This document shows, piece by piece, positions 34,775 through 46,369 of a stretch of 64,000 nt of DNA. The stretch comes from Takakia lepidozioides. Its lineage: Eukaryota; Streptophyta; Takakiopsida; Takakiales; Takakiaceae. A model generated the notes under the pieces. That model worked only from the letters and a program-made list of their open reading frames with translations. It ran no database searches and was not told the DNA's origin. Both the position numbers and the translations under genes were made by a program. Location of the stretch: assembly GCA_030704615.1 (NCBI GenBank), contig CM060731.1:95956756-96020755 (forward strand), in the 5' to 3' direction. Numbering within the stretch: position 1 is the stretch's first letter; each line of letters begins with the position of its first letter.

Positions 34775-35480
34775 ATGTTTGTAGACCCTGTTGTCCGATC
34801 CTGGTACTCATAGAAAATGATCTGATCAGATGGGCCATTAAACTGGGACATCATCAGATCATTCAGATGGGCATCAGATCTGATCAGAACATTTGGGCCA
34901 TATCCACTGGCCATGACACACTTTGTAATCTCCGGCATATCCATGTATGTTGGCCTTTTGTCTTGTTCATATGCAGGTGTGCCTGACGCTATCTTTTTTC
35001 AATATGAATTGACATTTTCCTGACTCGTCCTCGTATCCTTTCCCCTAGTATGTGTATGCTGGATGGTCTTCTGTCTCCATGAAGTTTGGCTATTTGATTA
35101 ATGTCATGTCTCGTGGTTCATGCAGTTTTGTGTATGTTTCAAGTTTGCCCACCTTGAGGGCTTCTCAATTTCCCCTTGCATGTGTATGCATCCACGTTCT
35201 TGTTGCCACTTTAGGAGTCCCATCCTCCTTCTTCTTGCTTTCTTGCATGTACAAGGACCTTGGGGATTCTGCCGTTGCACTACAACCACACTTTCAGTTT
35301 AGACTGTAGGTCCTTTGCTCAACTCACACAATCCACTACAAGTGCTTCTCTTCAAGGCTTTCCTAGTGTAGTGCAATCCACTTCCTGCATGCCAGTGGAG
35401 TTGGCCAAACCAGTGCTGTGTCAGCGGAAGCACTCCGACTCTTTGAACTACAAGTAATACCTGTTACTTCTGTTCACAGG
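34775..35480. other. Non-coding interval with GATC-rich inverted motifs
   Basis: No gene. Between 34815 and 34895 the words TGATCTGATCAGATGGGCC, CATCAGATCATTCAGATGGGC and CATCAGATCTGATCAG repeat in direct and inverted orientation, a small self-complementary cluster. The rest, to 35480, shows nothing I recognise. Confidence 0.4.
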
Positions 35481-35511
35481 GGCGGAAACCACGCGCCGAC
35501 ACACACGCCCC

Positions 35512-35811
35512 CACGTGGCCCCGGTTTATTCGCGCACATGGTAAATGGTTGTGTTATGTGGTCAACTTCCGCAGTCGCCGTTGGCATTGGGCATGTAGCA
35601 CTGCAAGTGTCGTGGTCGACTGGCACGTGCCACACCGAGAACACAGCCACGTGGTAGCCATGATGCTCGTCGTGGCCTTGCCACGGCGGCGTCCACGTCC
35701 GCATCCATGTGTCATCCCGCTCAGCTGAGTCATTCCACTCATGTGGAGGGAAAAGTCAAAATCAGCCCAAAAGGTCAAACACACGGGTGGCTGGCGTGGT
35801 CACGCCACGTG
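35512..35811. promoter_or_regulatory. Cluster of four CACGTG (G-box) palindromes
   Basis: CACGTG occurs at 35512-35517, 35624-35629, 35648-35653 and 35806-35811. Several are embedded in CCACGTGG or GCACGTGC. In plants such sites bind bZIP and bHLH factors. They lie 0.4-0.7 kb upstream of the C5-methyltransferase retroelement; a promoter role is an inference. Confidence 0.35.
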
Positions 35812-36194
35812 CTGACCCAGCAATAATCGCTATAATCGCTGAGCAGTCATTGAGGCGTCTGCGTCCGCAACCACTCCAATGATTGGATGTCCGATCCACC
35901 ATGTTTGTTATAACTAGTCATTTACTACTTTAGTCGATCCCAGGTTTTTTGTCCATTACGTCTCAAAATGAGTCATTTCCCCAGTTGTAAATGACACGAT
36001 TGACCTGATAAGGAGAGATAATTGGCATACAAGGCTGAGTTGCGTCCTCATGTGCCTGTTCATATCCCACTGTGGAGTACAGTTGGGAATTTGCATCGAC
36101 TAGCAAACCAATGTGTGCAACAAGCATGGCAGGAGGCATTTCCATCAGTTGGCGAGAGGAGTTCAGTGACATCACCTAGACCACCTCAGCTCTT

Positions 36195-37183
36195 TTGGAC
36201 ACAATGTCTATTACCTGGCAACCACCTGACTCAGGGATTTGTTTGCTAGACCTGTTTGGAGGCATGAGCACTGGGCTTGTAGGAGTGTTGCAAGCAGGGA
36301 TTAAAGTACGAAAGTACTTGTATGTGGAGAAGGATAAGAACGCTTGGCATGTTTCCATGCGCTATGTTGCCTTGCTCACATGTCAGTATCTTGAGTTGTT
36401 GTCTCTCTCAGCAATTCAAGGGTACCAAAAGGCCTTGCCAGCAGACATTACCTTGGTGGGGGCGGATGATTTGGACCAGTATGGTGCCATTGACTTGGTG
36501 ATAGCCGGATGGCCTTGCCAAGGACACTTTCCCCGCAGGTCATGGGAATGGCTTGAATGATGCAAGGTTGCATTTGTTTTGGGAGATGTTGCGAGTGTTG
36601 CATGACTTCCAGACAAAGCAAGTGCAACCTCCAGCCTACATCTTGGATAATGTTCCTCTTATGGGGGATTCTCGGGCCAGGGTTATGGCTAGTGTGCACT
36701 AGGTGCGGTCTTAGATTGGATCGGCGGTGCTATTGGATGCAACTGCAGTGGGGTCGCACCACCAGAGTTGCTCAAGAGAGCCTATGATTCCATTCGACGG
36801 CCACCCAACCTCAAGGTTGAGGGCATTTTGGAGCAAGGGCAGTAGCCACAGAGGGTGTGACCTGATGACCGTCCATCTTTGGCGGTGATCAATCGAGTGG
36901 GGCAACAACGTGCGGCCTTGCCTACACTCATGAGTTTTCCCTTGTCTCATGCTTTCCGAGACAATGGTTTTGGGATAATGTACTAGAGCAATTGGTGGAG
37001 CCCAATGCGGATGAGCGAGAACGGGCAATGGGATTGGCCACAGACACTATAGTTGTGCCAGCTCTGTCAGAGGCATCACGCCGACAAGTGTTGGGTCAAG
37101 CAATGGATCTAAATTGCTTGACATGGGTCATTGGCTTGTGCATGGTTGAGCAACAGAGATTGCAAGCATTGGTGGCTACTTAG
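36195..37183 (+). pseudogene. C5 cytosine DNA methyltransferase domain carried by a Ty3/gypsy element
   Basis: Transfers a methyl group from SAM to cytosine in DNA. Motif I (SAM) is ICLLDLFGGMSTGL (residues 15-28 of the frame starting at 36195), motif II has YVEKD (43-47), and motif IV has AGWPCQG with the catalytic Cys at codon 36516-36518. A one-base shift follows (about 36530). The next frame reads HGNGLNDARLHLFWEM and ILDNVPLMGD (36640-36670), the ENV motif VI with Asp in place of Glu. A stop at about 36700 and a degraded motif VIII follow. Then ERERAMGL and SRRQVLGQAMDLN (37012-37115) match motifs IX-X. Length fits a compact domain of about 320 residues. RT follows in the same direction, so I treat both as one element. 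Inactive as read. Confidence 0.75.
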
Positions 37184-37568
37184 ACTGCACTTCCATTGGA
37201 TATTGCATCCTCTCTGCCAACCGAGACGGTTGAGGCAGTGAGTGGGGGCGAGCACCGGATCATGGGGTGCAGACACCCATGGCAAATGTGGGATGAGATG
37301 CGCAAAGAGAGAGTCATTGGATCTCTCAAATAACAATATGATGAGTGGGGAGAGCCATATACTGAGGATCAGTTGGAGGCCAAGGTGGCCAAGGCTTTTG
37401 AAGAAGTTGAGGATGGAAAATGCGTCTCCTACCTCCAAGCCTGGTGTACACAAGGTTGCAGTCATTGAGGAAAATTGGGAACCAGATGTTGGACCTACAA
37501 TCACCGGAGGAGAGAGATGGAGGATCCAGCAAAATTCTAAGGGCTTATAGAATTGCTTTGCCTTCGGT

Positions 37569-39175
37569 TTGAAGGATTTGGGGAGTTTGAAGGGCCAGGA
37601 GATTCGTATCGATTTGGCAAGTGACACGCCAATTTTTCGAAGGCCCTACAGGTATGATGACATGGAGAGGTCTTTGATCCAGTCACGGACTATGGAGTTG
37701 TTTGAAAGGATTGGTGGAGTTGTCAGGCGGGGAGTATGCCTCGGCAACGATGATGCCAGCTAAGAAAGATATCTATGGCAATTGGACAGAAAGAAGCATG
37801 TGTGGGGATTACCGCGCCCTGTGAATCGTCCAACTAAGTCCGATAGACATGCCATGCCAACTTCGGAAGAAATCTTTGATGCCATTGGGCATGTGAAGGT
37901 GTTTAGCACATTGGACTTGCCATCTGGTTACCACCAGTTGCCAATCAAAGAGGCTGATAAGCAAAAGACGGCATTCTGGGGGATTGACCAGCATGGGAAT
38001 GATTGTATGTACCAATGGCGCTTCCTACCATGAAGAATGCTCATGCAGAGTTTCAGAGGATCATGGATAGTATTCTTGCAGGGCTAGGCTTCACCCGGTG
38101 CCACATTGATGATATCATCATCTTTAGTGATACGGTTGAGGAGCATGAGAGACTGTTTGAGCGCTTGAGAGCGCACGGGTTGAAACTGCACCCTGGAAAG
38201 TGCAAGTTCTTCCACAATCAGATTGAGTATCTGGGCCACATGATATACCCTGGATGATTGGGTGTTCAATAGACAAAGGTGGAGGCCATTGCATGCAATC
38301 CACGTCCCATGGATGTAAGCAGAGTTCGTGCTTTCATGGGATTGGCAAACTACTACTGACGGTTTGTCAAGGGATTTAGTAGCATAACGAAGGCTCTTAC
38401 CAAGTTGACCAAGGTGGGTCAGGAGTGGCAGTGGGGGGAGGAGCAGGAGGAAGCATTTGAGGAACTCAAGGCTCGATTGACTTCTGCACCTATTCTGAGG
38501 CGGCCTATTCGGGGGCGGCATTTCCAGCTACATACAGATTGGAGTATGCTGGGGATTGGAGCAGTGCTCACACAGGTGGATGATGAGGGAAGAGAGTTCG
38601 TAGTGGCATATGCCAGCCGCTCAAACAATGATGCAGAGACAAAGTATAGTTCATATGAAGGGGAGTGTCTAGCTGCAGTATGGAGAGTGGCACATTTTAG
38701 ATGCTACGTCTATGGCAATCTCTTCACCCTTGTCACGGATCACCAACTATTAAAGTGGTTGATGGAGTCAAACAAGCTTACAGGGAAGCTTGTACGGTGG
38801 GCACTTATACTTCAAGAGTACGACTTTCAAGTGGTGCATCGAGCCGGTATAGTCAATCGGGATGCAGATGGGTTGAGTCGTAATCAATACACGAGCGAGC
38901 ATGATGATACTGGAGCTCGATGGCATGGTGAGACAGATGAGGAGATGGTGCCAGAATGGCCTGCATCTGTCTTTTTGTGCATTCTAGCAATGGGAGCTCA
39001 AGCTGGTCCACCCCATGAGATTGGTCATGAAGATAGTGTGCATGATGATCCAAAGATCAGTAAGGAGCTTGGTGGAGATGCATATAATGGTACAATTTTC
39101 TTTTCAGATCATTTTTTATCCCAAAACAGACAGTTTCAGTATTGCACTGCCAAAACGGGGCAGATTGTCAGCTAA
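37569..39175 (+). pseudogene. Ty3/gypsy RT-RNase H downstream of the methyltransferase
   Basis: A different lineage from copies A-H. KGQEIRIDLASDTPIFRRPY marks the region before RT; FSTLDLPSGYHQLPI is motif A with the catalytic Asp (37904-37946). Motif C reads RCHIDDIIIF (38098-38127): both Asp are kept but the usual Tyr is His. RNase H keeps TDWSMLGIGAVLTQ, SYEGECLAAVW, TDHQLLKWLMES and NRDADGLSR with its acidic residues (38537-38880), uninterrupted from 38405 to 39175. Breaks: about 37760-37780, 38030, TGA at 38255, TGA near 38357. No integrase, protease, gag or LTR could be found on either side, so the element is truncated at both ends. Confidence 0.85.
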
Positions 39176-40950
39176 TTGGGAATCATTGGTACAACACTTA
39201 GGAACTTAGTCAGTGTCTGCGACGACCATGGAGAGAAGCTCTGGCGTCAAGATGACCATAGGAATCTGCATCGACAGCGGGTTAGGCTACTAAATTGATA
39301 TTGGTAACGGCAAGGTGAACCTGTTTGAACAATACAAGGCAACTGTTTGGACACATGATGGCGATCTCTCTGTTCTCCTATCTTTCTCATCCAGTAGGAA
39401 CACACGGCGAGGGGTTTGGCAATTGGAAGAAACAACCTGTACAACGATGAGATATCGCGACAAAAGCAAAATGGTACATTGGAACAAATGGCGGGTTAGT
39501 AGCTTCACGGTGAAGTTTTGACTCCCCAGCGATGCAAAAAAAAAAAGATGGACGCGTTGCCGAAGCAAGTGTAACTTATGGTGTCACTTGACCCCATAGG
39601 GCTACTGCCTTCCGGTGGGAAGGTGGACACCGTAATGACTTCCAACAGGTGGATTCAACTCACAACCACTCACTGAACTGCCTACCCGACTGCGGTTAGT
39701 GCAGGGGGTCCGTGGTTGTATATGGTGGCTATGGTCACTAACTAGTTCCTACCGGAAAAAAGGAGTTGAGTACTCCACTTCACAAGGCGAGTTTGCATTT
39801 TCTAAGTCCTATGGAACTGCTACAATTCGTTCTAGTAACTGCCTTCCAAGTCTTTTTATTATTGACTAATTCCTACTGCCTAGGCCTACGAGCCGCCTAT
39901 AGCCGGGACATCTATTTTTCCCTTCACAATGGACCTTCACTCGTGAGAGGGTATGTGCCCTTACCATTGGGCTACATGCTGGTTGTCCCCAGCGATGCAA
40001 AGTGTGTAGGAGAAGACTCCCGGAAGATCTGTGACCCAGTGGTAGGGCCAAAGACCCCCAGGGGCACCATCAATTATTTATTTCCAAGGAAGGAGCAACT
40101 TCCGGTATGACGAAATGGCGAAAATCGGCGATTGAAATATCTTGTCATCCCGATCACCCGGAGAATTTGCAGGAAACTACGGGGTGCCCAATTATAATTT
40201 TTCACCAAGTTTTGTGATGGAGGAGATTAGTGACGACATCAAATTATCAAGTCAACGACACTCACGGCAGCCGATTATTTGAATTTCTACGTCATCCATG
40301 GGATGAAAATGGCCAAATTCGCCCTGGAGGATGGATGGATGACAAATGACAACTAGCGCCAACTAGTCATCCAAAGGGATGGATGAAAAACCAGTTTTCA
40401 TTGGCCTCCACAACTTTCCATCCATTTCTTTAGTTTATTTCAATCTATGCATTTTAAACTATAGATCCTTCAAGGTTATTATAGTTTATCATTATTTCTC
40501 ACTAGTTTTTTAGGTTCAACAACGGTATAAAAGAAGAGCAAGGCCCTCCTTGTTCTTCACCTAGTTCATTTGCATAGTTTCCTCTTGCTTGTTGCATTGT
40601 TGCTTTGTTAGTTTTTGCTTGAGGAGGCCTACGTCCCAGGAGTGGAGCTTGAAGCTCCCTAGTTTAGGAAGGTGTGTTGATAGCTAAGGCAAGAGTCCTA
40701 GTTCATTTTGGCTTTGAGGCCGTTGGGGATTGATGAAGGAGGCTATGTGCAAATTCATGTAGAGGAGGTAGACTTGAAGACGAGTAGGGAAGGCCGGTGT
40801 GGACCTAGAGACGAGTACCAAGAAGGACCGCCTAGAGTACCATTTCACGAGTCATTAGAGCATCTCAAGCACGCTCGCATTGGAATGTTGTCACACCCTC
40901 ACTTCTCCCTTTATGTATGTGAAGCTTTTGTTTATCAAGCATTGTCTTGA
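39176..40950. other. Interval without a recognised gene; TATA-like site
   Basis: No homology that I can name. A short A run lies at about 39536-39546. CCCCAGCGATGCAAA occurs twice (about 39522 and 39988). An ORF at 39766-40110 has a hydrophobic N-terminus (LLQFVLVTAFQVFLLL) but no supporting evidence. A TATAAAAG box (40526-40533) precedes pyrimidine-rich sequence, which could be the promoter part of an unidentified LTR. Confidence 0.35.
40526..40533 (+). promoter_or_regulatory. Candidate TATA box
   Basis: TATAAAAG in otherwise AT-rich sequence, followed about 30 bases downstream by CTTGTTCTTCACC. No gene can be assigned to it. Confidence 0.25.
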
Positions 40951-42500
40951 CTATTGAAAAATTGATTGAAATGAAGCCCTCTCAAGGAGGTGAATTATGC
41001 AGTATGAATCTATGTTGATTTCAAGTTTATGAATGACAAGGGGAAGACCCCATGATGCCAATGGAATGAGTACCATTTGAGATGTTATTTTGAATTGATT
41101 GAGGGATGAATTTTTATGTTCTTGGTGACTAATGTGAACAATACCAGCCCAAACCCCAAAAAAAACAACCAACCCTCCCCTAGGCCTCAATGGGCTTGCT
41201 TGGGGGGGGGCTGAATCCTCTTGTATATTTGTGGCGCCACCTTGCTCTTCACTGGCCTCAGGGTCCTCAGACACTTGGTCTACAGTAAACTGTGAGTGCG
41301 TCGCACCCCAAAATGCCCCAACTCCTTATGGGCATGCCGCACTAACCATGCCCGCTGTGTTAGGTGAGGCACAATCCTCACTCAACCATCCTCCCACACT
41401 CGGAGCAGGTGTGTCCTCTCCCACTTGAACCTCTTGGCTCGTTGCAGGATCTTGCCTCCACTCCCCCACCACCCGCACACTGTTTATCCTACGACAAATG
41501 AAGATTAGCATACAAACTGACTTACCGGGATACCCCAACATGAGTATATCACCACTTGAACGTGTTTGGCTTCATAACCCATTTTCCTCACAATTTGAAA
41601 CCTCACACCCACGTCAAAATAAACTCATTCTTGCCTACTTCAAAGCTTGACATATATCTAACCTCACCCAACTCACCACCGCCACTGGTGTTCGGCTCTT
41701 AACTCCAAGTCAATTTACCTTGAAACACTCCTGTGCCACTATCAAAACACGTAAATATTTGCTACGCCTCCGCTCCCTATTCTGTCACCCGATTGCCTCT
41801 TGTACCCTTGAATGCGACTTCCCATGCTCACTCTTCCCACATAACCAGCAAGACCTCCTCCCGGAATTTAGAACATCACCAGCTATCTCAATACTCCAGC
41901 TGCCCAGAGCCTCCCATAACACTCATGTAAATCCTCCTCTAGACACCTTTCTGACCAACTCCATCAATCGGGTCTCACTCCAACGACCCCCATACTTCTT
42001 CTCCAACTCCTCTACAAATCCCCTACGGAGTTTCCAGGGTTGTTGAGACCAATCTACATGGACAGGGAACCACCGGGCTACTAGTGGAAATGTAGCCCTC
42101 TTCAATACCTCCCAAAACTCTCTATCAAGCATCGTAAGGCCACCCCGTATCACCCACAAACAAGTGGACAAGTGGAGTGAGCCTCCCTGCGTGTCCAAAC
42201 ACTAGACATCTGAACTTGGATCCACAACTATGATGTGTTGCATGGAGGCTGGGATGAGTGCGACTAATACTCGTTGGTCTCTAGAGGTGGGACCTTCTTC
42301 ACTTCCACCTCATTCTTCCCTGCCTTCTTCCCCCGTTTCTTGCTTTGTCCACTCTTCACCAAAGCACCGTCTCCACCATCTCCCTTCCCACTACCCTCTC
42401 CGACATCCAGAGCCCCTACACCACTACCCTGCCCCGCCTCTCCACCAATCGACAATGGCTCTATGTTGGCATCCTTGCGCCGATGCTTCTTTCTAACCAT
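40951..42500 (-). pseudogene. Unrecognised minus-strand gene fragment, probably several exons
   Basis: Reading leftwards from 42500: MVRKKHRRKDANIEPLSIGG begins exactly where copy G similarity ends, then a Gly/Ser/Lys-rich stretch to 42264. Next, in other frames: LVALIPASMQHIIVVDPSS (about 42210-42270) and a 91-codon stretch (41923-42198) with FWEVLKRATFPLVARWFPVH and KKYGGRWSETRLMELVRK. Further left, RVVGEWRQDPATSQEVQVGE (41330-41490) and SEDPEASEEQGGATNIQE (41210-41274) are open and splice-like. I know no family. Frame changes or introns separate all the parts. Confidence 0.35.
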
Positions 42501-45500
42501 GTCTGGAAGTTTAAATTGTACAACTTGCTGTAAGCGCTTGCAAGCAAAATTAGTGAACGCCCTGAACTCCTTATCCGTATAGGTGAGAGGTGTGCCAATG
42601 ACTTTGGAACAGTGTAAGTATTTCCAGGCTTCATGTCCCTTAAAGAAAATATCCTCATAGCCGAATTTTTGTGTTGTCAAATTGTTCCAAGCCGAATTAA
42701 ATCATGAACGAAGTTGGGAATCCTTCTGCATCATAACTTTTGCATCATATAGGTACATATGAGGTGGCACTGAAGGTAAGACCCAATGATCCCCACTGGA
42801 ATAACTCAGAAATCGTGATTGCATCTTCTGTTGCTCAATGTGATAACGTGCCAGAAAACAAGCAGCATAGTAAAATCCACAACCCATGACAATACTAGAT
42901 ACCTCCTTAGTCTTGGTATAGATGTACCCATGTACAACCTGGAAGGCAATTAATTCCTTCAGCATGGTACCTGCCTCAGACCAGTACCTTGCAAAGTGAT
43001 GATCCTCAATGGGTCGATTGTTCGGAAGAACCTTAGTCCGAGTTGCCACCGACAACCAAATGCGCATGATCTGGTAGTAATGTGCCAACGACTGCGGAGG
43101 ACTAAATTCCTTCCAAGCCAAATCCAGCACAATGGGAATTTGGTTGAAGGGCATAATCATAGCCCGACTATACTCCCGTGTAGCAGGAGTCCTAGGTGGG
43201 TAAAAGCAGCACCCCCCCATACCTCAGGCTGTGGTTTGGCTGTAGTAGCAACAGGGTCAGCTACCTGCACAGGCACCTGCTGTGGTATTGGTACCACTGG
43301 CCCTTCTACCTCTGGCATCTCCTGCACCCCCTGCGAAGAAGACTGAAAAATTAGAGTCCTGGCATGTAAATAAGTAGCCATCAGCTGCTCCTCAGGAACA
43401 AAGACTCTCTTGTCAATATTTGAACTTAGGTCGTCCACTCGACTCTGGCCTTCCACATCCTCCTGTAGCTCCACTATCCTACTATAGACATTGTCTATAG
43501 TAATTGTGGCAATGTTTTGCACCTGCAATCTGAGCTCATTCATCTCGCCCTGGGTGAGCTTCCGTGGTGCTTTGCCTTCTACCGGCCCTTGTGCTAACCA
43601 GACCTGCATAAGGTGGTTATCCACCAAGTCCTGTGTGGCACCCCTGAGAGTCTGCTCCTCCGTGAGTCTGTACACATCTAACTGCTGCTGTAAAGCCTCC
43701 ATGCGCTTTGCATGAGGTTCAACCAGGCCCGCATAGGCAGCAGCCAGATTATTGGCTTCCTTCCAAGCCTTGTTAGCCACAGAGAGTTCATTTCTATTGA
43801 CCATGACTGTTTGTTGCAACTCTAGGATGTACTTCTCCTGGTCAGCCTCAACCTGTTTGTACTCTTGGAAAGTATTCTCATTGCGACAAATTGTAGCCTG
43901 CAAATCAACAATGAGTTTCCCTTGCTCTATGATCTCAACTTCTGCCATCATACATCTCTCCCCTTGTCTGTTAACTTCTAATGCAGTTTGCTCTAGAACA
44001 GTTGTGAGTGTAGCACATTGTATGGTCATCCTCTGATGTACTGCCTCCAACTCTGTATGTAGTACGTTCACTTCTTGCAACTTGCCCTCATGCTTCACCT
44101 GCAATTGGTATAACTGTTGCTTATGTGCTTCATGCAACTAGTCCTGCTCGAGACCTGCTTCAATCAAATGTCCCTTGGCCAACTGCAAGGTAGCCTTTGT
44201 GTCCTCCAACTCTTGCTGTAACTTGAGATTGACCTCCTCATCTACCTTGTTAGCACACTCAGTGGCAATTTGAGCCTCAAACTCCTTCCTGAGTTCCTCC
44301 CTCAAAGCTGCCAATTGGGTAGATGGAACATGGGATTTCACATAAGTGCCCAACAAATTCAGTGTCCTGCTTATGGAAATCATAAGCATGGCCTGCTGGG
44401 GGTCATCATGGTGAACTTGCTACTGTTCTCCCTGATCCTCCATAGTGTGATGCTTCACCAACCATTCAGGCCATTGCCCCACCAGATCCTCTTCCTGAAC
44501 CACCTCATCCACCACAGGTGCTGCAGTGTCCTTATATTCTACCCCTGGTACCTCCGTCATAGGTGTGGGTATTACATGCACAGCAGGGATTTCCCTGGAC
44601 AAATTTTGCACCTCTAGAACCATTGATTCCCTTACCAAGCCAGAGTTTTCATAGAGAAGGTCACCCTTCTCAATTTCTGCCACGACCTGCTCTGTAGTGG
44701 GAATGTCCAACCTTTCTCCGTCCAGAGCAATTGGGGGTGGTGTCACAGTATGTTCTAACTGTGGAACCTCTGAGGCAACTGAGTCAACTGGTACCGAAGT
44801 GACTTCTTCCTCCCTCTCCAAAGGCCGTGCTTCCAATAATAACAGCCCTCTGTGCTGCTGTGCCCCATCCTGCACAAGAGCTTGGGAAACATCATCTTGC
44901 GGTTTCCGTGAAGCCAGTGGATCCGCCACTACAGTTATACCCCGCTTTTGTCTCTTAGACTGGTGTTGCCCTGTCAGTCCACCCTCACTATGTGAAGAGC
45001 CCTACTCTTCAATTGCAGTGGTTACTGCCTCAAACACTCCCATCTCCTTACGTTCCCGAGTATCAAGTATGCAAGAGTCAAGAATGATTTGGGCAATGAC
45101 TGCACCAGACACAATGATCGGAGACTTAGCAACAGTGTCATGTAACCTCTTCATCTCGTCCACAGGACCATTGTACATTAACTCCGCCCAAGCTACATCC
45201 TCTCCCCTCAAAGCTTTCAGGATCTCCTCTGTGAATGACCTGCTCAAATATTGTTGGTTCTGTTTCATGGCAAACAGAACGTTCAATATTTGGCCAACTT
45301 CTCTGAGCCATGGGTACTCGGCTTTGGTACAAGCGTAACCTTGAGTCTTAAAGAAACTCCCTTCTTGGAACAAATTCCCTATCTGCAATCTTGCCCTGTG
45401 CTCATCCACATCCACATGACCTGATGACAAATCAAACAATTGCTGCAAGTACTGGGGAGTAATTTCTATATCTACTCCCCTCACCTGGGTAACTCCTGTC

Positions 45501-46369
45501 CGAGGCTCAAAGTTCTGAAGAAATTGAATCATATACTGCCGATGATGCAAGGACCATTCCTTGCGTAGCAGCCCCTCCAATCGCAACTCCATCAGCAGCT
45601 GCACTGCCTGCGGTGTAGCAATTGTTTGCTTCTACAGAATCATGGTGCTCTTCACCCTGATATCCTCCATTCCCCTCGCTCTCTTCATTCTAGACAAACA
45701 AAAAGGCCTTGTTTGAAACAGCTGAAGGAAAGCTTGTAGGGCACAGAGCATAAAGGTATGGTTGGCACAGAATGGAACAAGTAAGTGCGTGTAAGCCTGT
45801 GGGGCTTGCAAGTATCGAGTGAGAGAAAATGTACTCTCAATTCGTCCGTCCTTGCGCCACTGCGTGAGAAATAAAGCGAGTGTGTAATCCGTTACATCCG
45901 CCATAGCTACAAAGCTAGTGCTTTGATTGCCCCTCCCGTCGAGACACTGGCTATTCGGAGCCACCCCGACTCTTCCGCTCATAACACTTCCTATTTCTTG
46001 TTCTTGTCTCTTAGAGGGAACCACCTGCATGTAATTCTCACTCCTGATTGGCTGTTGCCTGCTTAGGTTACTTCTTAATTCCACCCCCCTCCGTGGACAT
46101 TCCCACCTGGAATGTCCAGTAGGACAGCACATGTGGCATAGGTCCCTCTTTTCTGTACTCGGAAAGGGTTCCGTTACCCTTGCTCTGAATGCATTAATGG
46201 GCCCACAAATAGTCTTAGTTGATGTACCGGGTAGGTACTTTGACGGCCCGATTTGTCCTCTTGCATGATGAGACCCACTCTTGCAATTTATGCAGTGCAG
46301 TGTGCTTCGCCTTAGTGGCCACGTGTCCATTTTTAGACATGCCCCCGACTTCCCCTCTCCGCGTGGCAT
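42500..46369 (-). pseudogene. ORF3 of copy G, with a complete CCHC knuckle
   Basis: Best copy for the ORF3 N-terminus. CHMCCPTGHSRWEC (46097-46138) fits C-x2-C-x4-H-x4-C exactly; CINCKSGSHHARGQ (46253-46294) is a near miss. Then DYTLALFLTQWRKDGR, the HHRQYMIQFLQNFEPRTG block (45480-45545), LREVGQILNVLFAMKQNQQ, an acidic linker, the coiled coil (43560-44390), and the FNQIPIVLDLAWKEF and HHFARYWSEAGTM blocks (43000-43160). Stops are few and mostly TAG: 45632, 45002, 44420, 44138. A frameshift near 43200 sits in the Pro/Gln-rich part. Confidence 0.7.

Noticed and set aside
39766-40110. 114-codon ORF with a hydrophobic N-terminus
   Set aside because: No homology, no splice or promoter support, and no second copy; mentioned only under the interval.
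39540-40960. An LTR starting near 39570 and ending near 40950, on the basis of the TATA box
   Set aside because: No second copy, PBS or PPT could be found, so the ends cannot be supported.
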